From an uncultured Prevotellaceae bacterium (GTDB lineage: Bacteria; Bacteroidota; Bacteroidia; Bacteroidales; Bacteroidaceae): a stretch of DNA of 64,000 bases. Each line of letters begins with the position of its first letter. Within the stretch, counting starts at the first letter, position 1. Location: NCBI GenBank assembly GCA_902784755.1, contig CACZVX010000017.1, positions 18,959-82,958 of the forward strand, in the 5' to 3' direction. Shown here in pieces: positions 34,508-42,990 of this stretch. The position numbers were made by a program, and so were the translations under genes. The notes under the pieces are model-generated. The model was not told the origin of the DNA. It ran no database searches and saw only the letters and a program-made list of their open reading frames with translations.

Positions 34508-34583
34508 ACACAGAGAAATAGAGACACGGAGTATTTTGTTTTTATTATATTCTCCTGGCCTCTGTGTCTCTACATCTCTGTCT
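34508..34583. repeat. inverted repeat of the CACAGAGA/GAGACAC type
   Basis: The left arm (34510-34531) and right arm (34560-34581) are complementary at 19 of 22 positions and separated by 28 AT-rich bases. The arms consist of AGAGA/GAGACAC motifs. It could act as a terminator for the SPFH gene, but it looks like an interspersed repeat element. The next gene starts 20 nt after it. Confidence 0.75.
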
Positions 34584-34602
34584 ACAAAAAAAACGTGAAA
34601 TA

Positions 34603-35661
34603 ATGAATATATGTATAGTATGTGGAGCACGGCCCAACTTCATTAAGGTGGCTCCATTGCTCAGGGCTTTGAAGGACAGGGATTTTCATCATTGTCAGCT
34701 GGTCTATGCCGGCTGTGAGGATGATCCTACGCTGGAGGCATCACTTTTTGATGATCTCCAGATTTCGCGTCCTGATGTGTTCTTGGGAGTTGACAGTCAA
34801 AGTCTGAACGAAATTACCGGGAGGGTGATGGGGGCTTTTGACCAGTATCTCGATAAACATCCAGCAGATGTGGTCATTGTCGTCGACGACTTGGCTTCCA
34901 CAATGGCAGCGGCCATTGTGACTAAAAAGCGTGGCATTCGTCTTGCACATCTTGTTGCCGGAACCCGTTCGTTCGACATCACCATGCCCAAAGAAGTCAA
35001 CCGTCTGGTGATTGACGGACTTTCCGACTTGTTGTTTACGGCTGGTATCTCATCAAGCAGTCGCACCAATACCGAAGGCGTTTCGCAGAACAAGGTGTAT
35101 ATGGTGGGGAACATTCTCATCGATAATCTCCGTTTCTGTCACAACCGTTGGAAGCGTCCTGCACTCATGGATGAACTGCAACTCGAGGAAGGAAAGTATT
35201 TCGTACTGACTATCAACCGGAAAGCATTGCTGAATGATAAGGAAAACTTGGAAAGGATGCTGAAAGTGATATCTGAGAATGCCAGTGAAGTGCCAGTGGT
35301 TGCTTTCATCCGCCATAATTCATCACTTATTACTTATCACTCATCACTCATCACTTATCATTCCTCCCTACCATACTTGGAATTCGGCTATCTGACGGCC
35401 AATGCGCAGGGGGTGATTACCGACAGCGGAAATGTTGCCGAAGAAGCTACATTCAATCATGTGCCATGCATTACACTCAATAGTTATACGGAGCATATCG
35501 AGACAGTGAAAGTAGGTACGAATGTGTTGGTAGGTGCGGATGCAGAACTGTTAGGAAATCAGGTGGCTGAGATGGTTGCTGGAAACTGGAAACACGGTGA
35601 TTTGCCAGATCGGTGGGATGGGCGCACGGCTGAAAGAATTCTGCAGATTCTTGAGACCTAG
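34603..35661 (+). CDS. WecB-like UDP-GlcNAc 2-epimerase homologue with altered active site
   Basis: 352 residues from the ATG at 34603. The GT-B fold of non-hydrolysing UDP-GlcNAc 2-epimerase is clear: C-G-A-R-P-N-F-I-K-V-A-P near the N-terminus, K-E-V-N-R, then I-T-D-S-G-N-V-A-E-E-A and V-G-T-N-V-L-V-G near the end. Key residues are changed. The usual H-V-E-A-G-L-R is H-L-V-A-G-T-R (Val118 replaces Glu), and the usual H-R motif after the second strand is I-N-R (Asn205 replaces His). Residues about 239-255 are encoded by a simple repeat. It may be a pseudoenzyme or act on another substrate. No polysaccharide cluster surrounds it. Confidence 0.8.
   Translation: MNICIVCGARPNFIKVAPLLRALKDRDFHHCQLVYAGCEDDPTLEASLFDDLQISRPDVFLGVDSQSLNEITGRVMGAFDQYLDKHPADVVIVVDDLASTMAAAIVTKKRGIRLAHLVAGTRSFDITMPKEVNRLVIDGLSDLLFTAGISSSSRTNTEGVSQNKVYMVGNILIDNLRFCHNRWKRPALMDELQLEEGKYFVLTINRKALLNDKENLERMLKVISENASEVPVVAFIRHNSSLITYHSSLITYHSSLPYLEFGYLTANAQGVITDSGNVAEEATFNHVPCITLNSYTEHIETVKVGTNVLVGADAELLGNQVAEMVAGNWKHGDLPDRWDGRTAERILQILET
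35316..35366 (+). repeat. in-frame TCATCACTTAT-type repeat inside the WecB-like gene
   Basis: Several tandem 8-mers of TTATCACT/TCATCACT type encode S-S-L-I-T-Y-H twice. The 13-mer ATCACTTATCATT (35350-35362) is the exact reverse complement of 6073-6085 inside vsr. Related sequences occur between genes at 54793-54827 and 59308-59340. Confidence 0.85.
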
Positions 35662-36614
35662 AACTTGAACCGCGCTACTAGCGGCAAATGGTCACTATAT
35701 CCTTTCTGATAGCGCAAACCATTATAATTACGGTGGGGCTGAACTCCGCCGTATTTTTTGTCCTCTTCCAAAAGAAATTCTGCATCGTTGATATGGCACT
35801 CCTGAAACATGGATAGCAAGTTTTCGCTAACTAGAATATGGTCGATGCTTTCCCATCTGCCCTGGTATTTATAAGTGCCCCGAGCACCGTGACTTCCAGT
35901 GCTTCCCTTGGAAATATTATGAAGGCCATGTTCACTAAGATAAGTTGGTAAAGGATCGTTAGCGGCATCATTAAAATCACCTGCCACGACGATAAGGGGT
36001 GAGTCGTATAGGTTTCGGATGGAGTCGATGGAGGCTACTAGGCGTTCACCAACAACTATGCGATTAGGACGTGTAGTCCGTTCACCACCAAATCTGCTGG
36101 GGGCATGGACCACGAAAACATGAAGTGTGTCCCCATTGATGATCTCTCCGCAGGCATAGAGAATGTCACGGGTGGGGCGCATATCCTTCAATGGAGTTAC
36201 CCGCAGCGAATAGCTTTGAATCAACCGGAAAGAGTAAGGGGTATAAAGCAGGGCGACATCGATGCCACGGAGGTCAGGACTATGCGTGACGAGATACTCA
36301 TAACCTGCATTTGAGAGGGGTGAACGTTTCGTTAAATCCTTGAGAATCGAGTCGTTCTCAACTTCGCATAAGGCAACTAGGTCAGGCAACTGCCAACTGG
36401 CATTCGCTTGCGTATGGAATTCTCCGCATGAAATGATTTCCTGTCCGATGTAGTTCACCTTCCGCCAATAGCGCTTTTGATTCCAGTGGCGGGAACTTTC
36501 GGGCGTCCATTCCATATCTTCCTTGTCCTCATCGTGCAAATAGTCGAAGAGGTTCTCGCAATTCAGTTCTACGAATGTAAACAGAGTAGCTAGTAAGATT
36601 GTGCTGATGGTCAT
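35658..36614 (-). CDS. endonuclease/exonuclease/phosphatase family protein
   Basis: 318 residues with a short hydrophobic N-terminus that may be a signal peptide. Family motifs are in order: F-V-E-L-N-C-E-N-L-F (first metal Asn), L-C-E-V-E-N (metal Glu), V-V-H-A-P-S, A-G-D-F-N-D (Asp/Asn) and the final S-D-H-L-P (catalytic Asp-His). It is a metal-dependent phosphodiesterase, either nuclease or lipid/phosphoprotein phosphatase. It starts 9 nt after the RND pump stop on the same strand, so it may be the last gene of the pump operon, and it overlaps the WecB-like stop by 4 nt. Confidence 0.85.
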   Translation of the reverse strand: MTISTILLATLFTFVELNCENLFDYLHDEDKEDMEWTPESSRHWNQKRYWRKVNYIGQEIISCGEFHTQANASWQLPDLVALCEVENDSILKDLTKRSPLSNAGYEYLVTHSPDLRGIDVALLYTPYSFRLIQSYSLRVTPLKDMRPTRDILYACGEIINGDTLHVFVVHAPSRFGGERTTRPNRIVVGERLVASIDSIRNLYDSPLIVVAGDFNDAANDPLPTYLSEHGLHNISKGSTGSHGARGTYKYQGRWESIDHILVSENLLSMFQECHINDAEFLLEEDKKYGGVQPHRNYNGLRYQKGYSDHLPLVARFKF

Positions 36615-36623
36615 GAGTTTATA

Positions 36624-39600
36624 TCAAGTTCGTTTCAGTTTTTTTCGCATAACTTTCTCCTCAATCTTCTGGAAGATGATGAAGAGGGCTGGCACGATAA
36701 ACAAAAGGGCGATAGTGCCGATGAGCATTCCACCGATTGTGCCTACGCCCAGTGAACGGTTTCCGTTGGCACCTACGCCTGTGGAAAAGGCAAGCGGCAG
36801 CAGTCCGAAGACCATCGTGAGAGATGTCATTAGGATGGGACGCAGACGGGCTTTGGCTGCAGAGACTGCAGCTTCAGTAATGCTCATACCTTCACGACGG
36901 CGGGTAGAAGCAAACTCCGTGAGCAGGATAGCAGTTTTGGCCAAGAGTCCGATAAGCATGATCAATCCGGTCTGCATGTAGATGTTGTTCTCCAGTCCCC
37001 ATATCTTTGCGAAAATAAAGGAACCTGCCAGTCCGAAGGGCACACTGAGAATCACAGCTAGTGGGATGAACATGCTCTCGTAGAGAGCACAAAGAATGAG
37101 ATAGACAAATACGATGCAGAGTACGAACACCAGCCAAGTGTTGCCTTTTGTCGAGGCTTCCTCGCGAGTCATACCACCATATTCGAAACCGTAGCCTTCT
37201 GGCAGCACTTCAGCAGCCGTTTCTTCGATGGCTTCAATCACTTGTCCGGTACTATATCCGTCAGCCGAGGCACCGCCGAGCATAATGGAGGGGAAGAGGT
37301 TGAAGCGTGAGAGCGTTTCCGAACCGTAGATGCGTGTAAGTGTGATGTACTGTCCAATAGGCGACATTTCGCCAGTGCTGCTCTTCACGTAGATATTGTT
37401 GAGCGACTGCTCATCCATGCGGAATTCGGGCGATGCCTGTACCATCACGCGGTAGAGTTTGGTGAAACGGTTGAAGTTAGAGGCATATGAACCGCCTATA
37501 TAGCCCGAAAGCGTCTGGAGCACAGCCGATGGGGATACACCGTTTTGTTTGCAGCGTGCTGCATCCACATCGAGCCGGTATTGCGGATACTTCGTAGAGA
37601 AATTTGTATAGCAACGGCTGATTTCCTCGCGCTTGTTCAAGGCATCGATAAACTGGTTAGTGTAATGCACGAGGTCTTCGATGGTACCGCCCTTCTTGTC
37701 CTGAACGTGAACCTCGAAACCGTTGATGCGTCCGAAACCAGGGAGCATAGCCTGGGTGTTCACCTGTATCTTTGCGTTGCTAATGTCAGCCGTGCGACGG
37801 TAGATTTCTTCCATCACGGAATTTACGTCGTCGCCCTTTCCCTTACGCTCGTCCCAGTTCTTCAGTTTCAGCGTGAAGTTACCGTTAGAGGACGACTGTT
37901 CGAAACTCGTGCTATTACCTGCCACAAGCGAATAAATGCGCAATTGGGGCATGTCTTTAATGCGCTTCTCCACCTCTTTCACAATCTTGTAGGTCTCCTG
38001 TAAATTGGTGCCTGGCGAAGCTTGCACGTTGATGAAGACGGTTCCCATGTCTTCGCTGGGCACGAGTCCGGTCTTTGTGGTTTTCATTAGCAGCGAGAGT
38101 CCGCCAATGGCTACAATCACCAGAACGAATGAAAGCCAGCGGTGACGGAAAAGAACTTCCACAGCTCCTTTGTATTTGGCAATTAAGCGCTGGAAAGCCG
38201 AGTCGAAAGCCAAATGGAAACGGCTGGAGAACGAGAGTTTATCTCCATTTTGTGCATGGGGTGTCATAATTAGTGCACAAAGGGCAGGACTCAGTGTGAG
38301 GGCGTTGATACATGAAATCGCCACGGCAATAGCCATCGTCAGACCGAATTGAGTATAGAACTTACCCGTAACGCCTCCTAAGAAACTGACGGGAATAAAC
38401 ACTGCCATAAACACCAGTGTCGTGGTGATAAGGGCAGACGTAATACCGCCCATAGCCCCTACTGTTGCATTATATGGGTCTTGTTCGCCGTCGTCAAACT
38501 TTGCCTGTACAGCTTCTACCACCACAATTGCATCGTCCACCACCGTTCCGATGACAAGTATTAGGGCAAAGAGTGTGAGCATATTAAGGGAGAAACCAAT
38601 GGCATAGATGAATGCAAAAGTGCCGATTAGTGAAACGATGATGGCTACGGAAGGAATAAATGTGGAGCGCATGCTCTGTAAGAAGACATACACTACGAGA
38701 ATCACGAGCAGAAGGGCTTCCAGCAGCGTTTCCACCACACTTTTGATGGAAGCGTCGAGGAAGTCTTTCTTGCTCTCCAGGTCTTCGATGACGATGCCTG
38801 GCGGCAGACTCTTGCGTATTTCCTCCACCTCGCGATCCACAGCCTTGATAATCTCGTTGGCATTTGAACCACTTATCTGATTAATCATGATGTTCACACC
38901 GGGATGTCCGTTGGTCTCACCTATGAAGTTGTAGTTCACTGAACCCAATTCCACCCTTGCCACATCCTTGATGCGAAGCACATCACCATTGGAAAGAGCC
39001 TTGATAACCATATTTTCGTAGTCCTGTTCCTCCTCGTATTGACCGCGATATTTCAGCACATATTGAAAGGTAGTCTTCGAGTCGGCACCGAGTGTTCCAG
39101 TAGCAGCTTCGATATTCTGCTCACCCAAAACGGTATTGATATCGGAAGGCGAAAGACCGTATTGCGCCATTTTCAGAGGGTCGAGCCAGATACGCATCGA
39201 GTAGTCTGCACCAATCACATTCACATCACCTACACCCTGAATACGCGAAAGCACGGGTTCGATGTTGATTTTAGTATAGTTGGCGAGGAAGTTGCGGTCG
39301 AAGGAATCATCGGGTGAGTAGAGCGCCAGCTGTTTGATGTTGGTTGACTGCCGTTTACGTACGTTCACACCGGATTTTGTCACATCACTGGGCAAACGTC
39401 CCAAAACTGTAGCTACACGATTCTGAACGTTCACCATAGCCATATCAGGATCAACCCCCTGACGGAAGAAGATGCTCACATTGGCAGACCCCGTATTGGA
39501 AGCCGTTGACTGCATGTACATCATTCCCTCCACGCCGTTGATGGCTTCTTCAAGTACCACCACCACGCTCTTCTGCACGGTGGCTGCATTGGCACCCGTA

Positions 39601-39749
39601 TAGCTGGCATTTACGCGCACGGTAGGCGGTGCTATCTCAGGAAACTGCTCAAGAGCCAGACGTGAGAGTCCGATGAGTCCGATGAGCACCAGCAGTACAG
39701 AGATGACTCCAGCGAGTATGGGGCGGTCAATGAATGTCCTTACTTGCAT
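36624..39749 (-). CDS. RND multidrug efflux transporter (AcrB/HAE1 type)
   Basis: 1041 residues, full length. It has twelve membrane segments in the 1+5+1+5 pattern with two large periplasmic loops. The N-terminus M-x-V-R-T-F-I-D-R-P-I-L-A, the proton-relay G-T-V-V-D-D-A-I-V-V-V in TM4 and the G-G-V-T-G-K-F-Y-T-Q loop are typical of the hydrophobe/amphiphile exporter group. The periplasmic adaptor is encoded 12 nt upstream. No outer-membrane channel gene follows, so it must borrow one from elsewhere. Confidence 0.95.
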   Translation of the reverse strand: MQVRTFIDRPILAGVISVLLVLIGLIGLSRLALEQFPEIAPPTVRVNASYTGANAATVQKSVVVVLEEAINGVEGMMYMQSTASNTGSANVSIFFRQGVDPDMAMVNVQNRVATVLGRLPSDVTKSGVNVRKRQSTNIKQLALYSPDDSFDRNFLANYTKINIEPVLSRIQGVGDVNVIGADYSMRIWLDPLKMAQYGLSPSDINTVLGEQNIEAATGTLGADSKTTFQYVLKYRGQYEEEQDYENMVIKALSNGDVLRIKDVARVELGSVNYNFIGETNGHPGVNIMINQISGSNANEIIKAVDREVEEIRKSLPPGIVIEDLESKKDFLDASIKSVVETLLEALLLVILVVYVFLQSMRSTFIPSVAIIVSLIGTFAFIYAIGFSLNMLTLFALILVIGTVVDDAIVVVEAVQAKFDDGEQDPYNATVGAMGGITSALITTTLVFMAVFIPVSFLGGVTGKFYTQFGLTMAIAVAISCINALTLSPALCALIMTPHAQNGDKLSFSSRFHLAFDSAFQRLIAKYKGAVEVLFRHRWLSFVLVIVAIGGLSLLMKTTKTGLVPSEDMGTVFINVQASPGTNLQETYKIVKEVEKRIKDMPQLRIYSLVAGNSTSFEQSSSNGNFTLKLKNWDERKGKGDDVNSVMEEIYRRTADISNAKIQVNTQAMLPGFGRINGFEVHVQDKKGGTIEDLVHYTNQFIDALNKREEISRCYTNFSTKYPQYRLDVDAARCKQNGVSPSAVLQTLSGYIGGSYASNFNRFTKLYRVMVQASPEFRMDEQSLNNIYVKSSTGEMSPIGQYITLTRIYGSETLSRFNLFPSIMLGGASADGYSTGQVIEAIEETAAEVLPEGYGFEYGGMTREEASTKGNTWLVFVLCIVFVYLILCALYESMFIPLAVILSVPFGLAGSFIFAKIWGLENNIYMQTGLIMLIGLLAKTAILLTEFASTRRREGMSITEAAVSAAKARLRPILMTSLTMVFGLLPLAFSTGVGANGNRSLGVGTIGGMLIGTIALLFIVPALFIIFQKIEEKVMRKKLKRT

Positions 39750-39761
39750 CGCGCTACCTCC

Positions 39762-40871
39762 TTATCGTTTTTTGTGGGTGTTGATTTCCACACCATCTTT
39801 CACGAGCCCGGCACCTTCTGCCACGATGATGTCACCAGGTCTTAGTCCGCTTGTCACCACATAGTCGGAACCGTTATTCAGACGGAAGACCTCCACGGGA
39901 GTGGATTTTGTCTTGCCGTCCACAATCCTGTACACAAAGACTCGATTCTGGAGTTCGTAGGTGGCTGACTGCGGAATCACGATGCAGTCGTTTTGTATGG
40001 AAGAGATGATGACCTGCGCATTTCCACCGTTGTGGAGCAGATGCTCGTTATTGGGGAAAGTGGCACGTATGCGTACGGCTCCAGTGTTGTCATCCACGAT
40101 ACCGCTGACGGCATCGATTCTTCCCAAGTGGCCATAAGGCTTTCCATTGCTCATCAACAGTTCCACGGAAGGTGTCTGCTTGATGAAATTACTCATGGTT
40201 CCATATTGTTGCAAGAGGTCAATGCTCTGGTTCTCGGTGATGCTGAAATAGGCGTAGATCTCGCTGTCATCGGAGATGGTGACCAATGGCTCGGAAATAG
40301 AACTGCTTACCAGGGCGCCTACATGATAGGGAATCATGCCTGCCACGCCGTTCATCGCACTACGCACCACGGTGTAAGAGAGGTTGTTGCGGGCATTGAG
40401 TTCCTGAGCCTTTGCCAACGAAAGAGCTGCACGTGCCTCCTGTAAGGCATTCTGCTGGGTCTTCACTTCGAAGTCGGATACCACCTTGTTGTTTTCCAGC
40501 GCACGGGCACTCTCCATGTTCAATTGTGCCGTAGCCAGACGGGCCTTCGCACTCTCCACATTGGCGGTTGCTACCTGCAGGGCCGCACGATAGGGAACCT
40601 GGTCGATGATAAAGAGGGGCTGTCCTTTATGCACCTTGTCACCTTCGTTGATACAGATGCGCATGATGTTTCCGCTGATTTGCGGACGTACCTCCACAAT
40701 CTGCCTACCCGTGAGTCGTGCGGTGTAACGGCTTTTCAATGTTTGTGTGGAGAGTTCTACTTTCATGGTTTTGTAGTCGGGCTTCGATTCAGGGCGTTTG
40801 CCTTTCTCCGTACACGAAAGGAGAAGCATTCCTGCCAGTACCCAAATGAATGTTTGTGCGATGTATTTCAT
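39762..40871 (-). CDS. RND efflux periplasmic adaptor (membrane fusion protein)
   Basis: 369 residues with a lipobox (L-L-L-S-C). The order is beta-barrel/lipoyl half (I-V-E-V-R-P-Q-I-S-G), a helical hairpin (about residues 95-165, Ala- and Leu-rich) and the second lipoyl half (L-S-Y-T-V-V-R-S-A-M-N-G-V-A-G), then a barrel and membrane-proximal domain (L-R-P-G-D-I-I-V-A-E-G). It links the AcrB-type pump encoded next to an outer-membrane channel. It is the first gene of the pump operon. No TetR-type regulator is next to it. Confidence 0.93.
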   Translation of the reverse strand: MKYIAQTFIWVLAGMLLLSCTEKGKRPESKPDYKTMKVELSTQTLKSRYTARLTGRQIVEVRPQISGNIMRICINEGDKVHKGQPLFIIDQVPYRAALQVATANVESAKARLATAQLNMESARALENNKVVSDFEVKTQQNALQEARAALSLAKAQELNARNNLSYTVVRSAMNGVAGMIPYHVGALVSSSISEPLVTISDDSEIYAYFSITENQSIDLLQQYGTMSNFIKQTPSVELLMSNGKPYGHLGRIDAVSGIVDDNTGAVRIRATFPNNEHLLHNGGNAQVIISSIQNDCIVIPQSATYELQNRVFVYRIVDGKTKSTPVEVFRLNNGSDYVVTSGLRPGDIIVAEGAGLVKDGVEINTHKKR

Positions 40872-40968
40872 GAGTGATAAAAACTTTCAGTTTTTTGACG
40901 TAAAAAAAGCCCCTTTGTTTAAATAGGATTCCCGTCTTTTAGGATTAGTTAAGATTTGGGCAAACAAC

Positions 40969-41000
40969 AAGGGCTGCATCATCTTCATGACACAGCCCTT
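40969..41000. terminator. hairpin at the end of the aromatic amino acid operon
   Basis: AAGGGCTG/CAGCCCTT stem (40969-40976 with 40993-41000) just after the tyrA stop. The T-run is better on the plus side than on the minus side, so its strength for tyrA is uncertain. Confidence 0.55.
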
Positions 41001-41004
41001 TGTT

Positions 41005-41799
41005 TTATTTCTTTATCTCAATATCGCGCCTTACATTGTTGCGTATTTTCGTAAGGTATCTTTTCATACCATCAGCGTCCTTGTTGTCGATGATTTCTAA
41101 CAGTTCCTTCAACTCCGTACGTATCTGAGCTACGTTCTCGGAAGTATAGGGATTGAAGAGCACTTCCTGCAACAGGTAGTCATCCTCGTTGAGCACACCC
41201 TTGGCGATGCGCATGTGGCGCTTGAAGGTGGTTCCCGGTGCATCCTGATGCTTCATGACAGCCGCGAAGACAAACGTGGAGACGAAAGGAATGGAAAGGG
41301 AGTAGGCCACCGTGCGGTCATGCTCTTCGAAGGTGTACTCGTAGATGTTGAGTCCCAGACGGGTGTAAAGATCCTTGAAGAAAATACGACCGATGAAGTC
41401 ACCCTCGTTGATGATGATGGCATTCTCCTCGGAGAGTTGGTTGAGGTTGGCAAATGTGGGGCCAAACATGGGGTGGGTGCTCACATAGTGCATCCCTGTG
41501 GTTTCGTAAAATTCTTTCAGACCTGTTTTCACGGAGGAGATATCGCTGAGGATACACTCTTTCGGGAGATGGGGAATCACTTCTTGGAAGGCAGGAATCG
41601 TGTATTTCACCGTCACGGCATTGATGCAGAGTTCAGGTTGGAACTCATCGATTTCTTCGAGTTTGGTGAAGCGCAGGGTGTTATAGGTAAAACGAAGACG
41701 CTTGGGATCGCGCTCATAGACCGCCACTTCGTGTTCGAAACTGAGCAGGTCGATGAAGAAACTACCCATCTTTCCTGCACCCAAAATCAGTATTTTCAT
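41005..41799 (-). CDS. tyrA: prephenate dehydrogenase
   Basis: 264 residues. The NAD-binding Rossmann motif is G-A-G-K-M-G at the N-terminus. D-I-S-S-V-K and S-T-H-P-M-F-G-P carry the conserved substrate-site Ser and His, and the C-terminal helical dimerisation domain follows. It oxidatively decarboxylates prephenate to 4-hydroxyphenylpyruvate for tyrosine. It is the last gene of the pheA-aminotransferase-DAHP synthase/CM-tyrA operon, so expression should be set by the attenuator ahead of pheA. There is no ACT regulatory domain; the protein ends at the catalytic unit. Confidence 0.93.
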   Translation of the reverse strand: MKILILGAGKMGSFFIDLLSFEHEVAVYERDPKRLRFTYNTLRFTKLEEIDEFQPELCINAVTVKYTIPAFQEVIPHLPKECILSDISSVKTGLKEFYETTGMHYVSTHPMFGPTFANLNQLSEENAIIINEGDFIGRIFFKDLYTRLGLNIYEYTFEEHDRTVAYSLSIPFVSTFVFAAVMKHQDAPGTTFKRHMRIAKGVLNEDDYLLQEVLFNPYTSENVAQIRTELKELLEIIDNKDADGMKRYLTKIRNNVRRDIEIKK

Positions 41800-41865
41800 A
41801 ATTATTTATTATATTTCAGTAACCGCTCCCCGCCCTCATAGGGAGGGGCAGGGGGAGGGCCCTTC

Positions 41866-42930
41866 TTATTTGTTGATAATCTCTATCTGCTGACGCACAC
41901 TCTCTTGGTGAATGGCCTCATAGATGGTCTTCACAAATTCAGCATCCATTCCGCAGAGTACGCCCTGTGCACCGCGCTTGTCGAGAATCTCATTGTAACG
42001 TTTAGCCTGCAGTACGGTCATGTTGTGTTCTTTCTTGTACTGTCCGATTTCACGGCAGACGCGCATCCTTTTGGAAAGAATATCCATGATGGCATTGTCT
42101 ATTTGGTCAATCTGTTTACGAAGCTGGCTGATACCTTCTGTAGTAGTGGTTTCGTCACGGATCACAAGCAGTGAGAGGATGTAGTCGAGTACATCGGGAG
42201 TTACTTGTTGTTTGGCATCACTCCAGGCACTGTCGGGATCACAATGGCTTTCCACTATCAGACCATCTGCACCGAGGTCCATTGCTTGTTGGCATAGAGG
42301 TGCGATGAGATCACGACGACCACCAATATGAGACGGGTCGCAGATGATAGGCAGTTCGGGAATACGGCGGCGGAGCTCAATGGGAATCTGCCACATGGGA
42401 AGGTTGCGGTAGATGGTCTTGTCATAGCTGGAGAAACCACGATGAATGGCTCCGAGTTTCTTCACACCAGCACCATTAAGACGTAAAAGAGCACCAATCC
42501 AGAGTTCCAAGTCTGGGTTGACGGGATTCTTTACGAAAACAGGAACATCAACACCCTTCAAGGCGTCAGCAAGTGCCTGCATTGCGAAAGGATTGGCCGT
42601 GGTACGTGCACCGATCCAAAGAATATCAATACCATATTTTAATGCCAGTTCCACATGTTCGGGAGTGGCCACTTCGGTTGAAACGAGCATACCTGTTTCT
42701 TTCTTAACTTGCTGCATCCAAGGCAGCGCTTTCTCGCCATGGCCTTCGAAACCACCAGGCTTCGTGCGGGGCTTCCAGATGCCTGCACGGAAGTTATGGC
42801 AACCTAAAGTGGCAAGTTGTTTTGCTGTTGTCATCAATTGTTCTTCGGTTTCTGCCGAACAGGGGCCGGCAATTACGAATGGACGGACATTGTCACTGGG
42901 AAGATTGAGTTTTTCTAATTCGAGTTCCAT
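41866..42930 (-). CDS. bifunctional DAHP synthase (type I-beta) / chorismate mutase
   Basis: 354 residues. Residues about 1-255 form a KDO8P/DAHP synthase barrel without regulatory extension: A-G-P-C-S-A-E, R-A-G-I-W-K-P-R-T-K-P, S-T-E-V and C-D-P-S-H-I-G-G-R-R. Residues about 265-350 form an AroQ-type chorismate mutase helix bundle (L-R-K-Q-I-D-Q-I-D-N-A-I-M-D-I-L). It catalyses the first step of the shikimate route and the conversion of chorismate to prephenate. The mutase domain may also give feedback control of the synthase, as known for similar fusions. It is the third gene of the operon. Confidence 0.94.
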   Translation of the reverse strand: MELELEKLNLPSDNVRPFVIAGPCSAETEEQLMTTAKQLATLGCHNFRAGIWKPRTKPGGFEGHGEKALPWMQQVKKETGMLVSTEVATPEHVELALKYGIDILWIGARTTANPFAMQALADALKGVDVPVFVKNPVNPDLELWIGALLRLNGAGVKKLGAIHRGFSSYDKTIYRNLPMWQIPIELRRRIPELPIICDPSHIGGRRDLIAPLCQQAMDLGADGLIVESHCDPDSAWSDAKQQVTPDVLDYILSLLVIRDETTTTEGISQLRKQIDQIDNAIMDILSKRMRVCREIGQYKKEHNMTVLQAKRYNEILDKRGAQGVLCGMDAEFVKTIYEAIHQESVRQQIEIINK

Positions 42931-42960
42931 ATTGCTTTGTATTTTTATTATCTTTTTAAA

Positions 42961-42990
42961 GGGCTATCTGGTTATTCGGCTATTCAGCTA
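42961..42990. repeat. GGCTATCTGGTTATTCGGC-type repeat
   Basis: A short run of imperfect units (GGCTATCTGGTTATTCGGC, then TATTCAGCTACC) between the DAHP synthase/CM and aminotransferase genes. A related run (AGCTAACCAGGTATCAGGC) lies at 45017-45040 downstream of the attenuator terminator. Confidence 0.6.
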
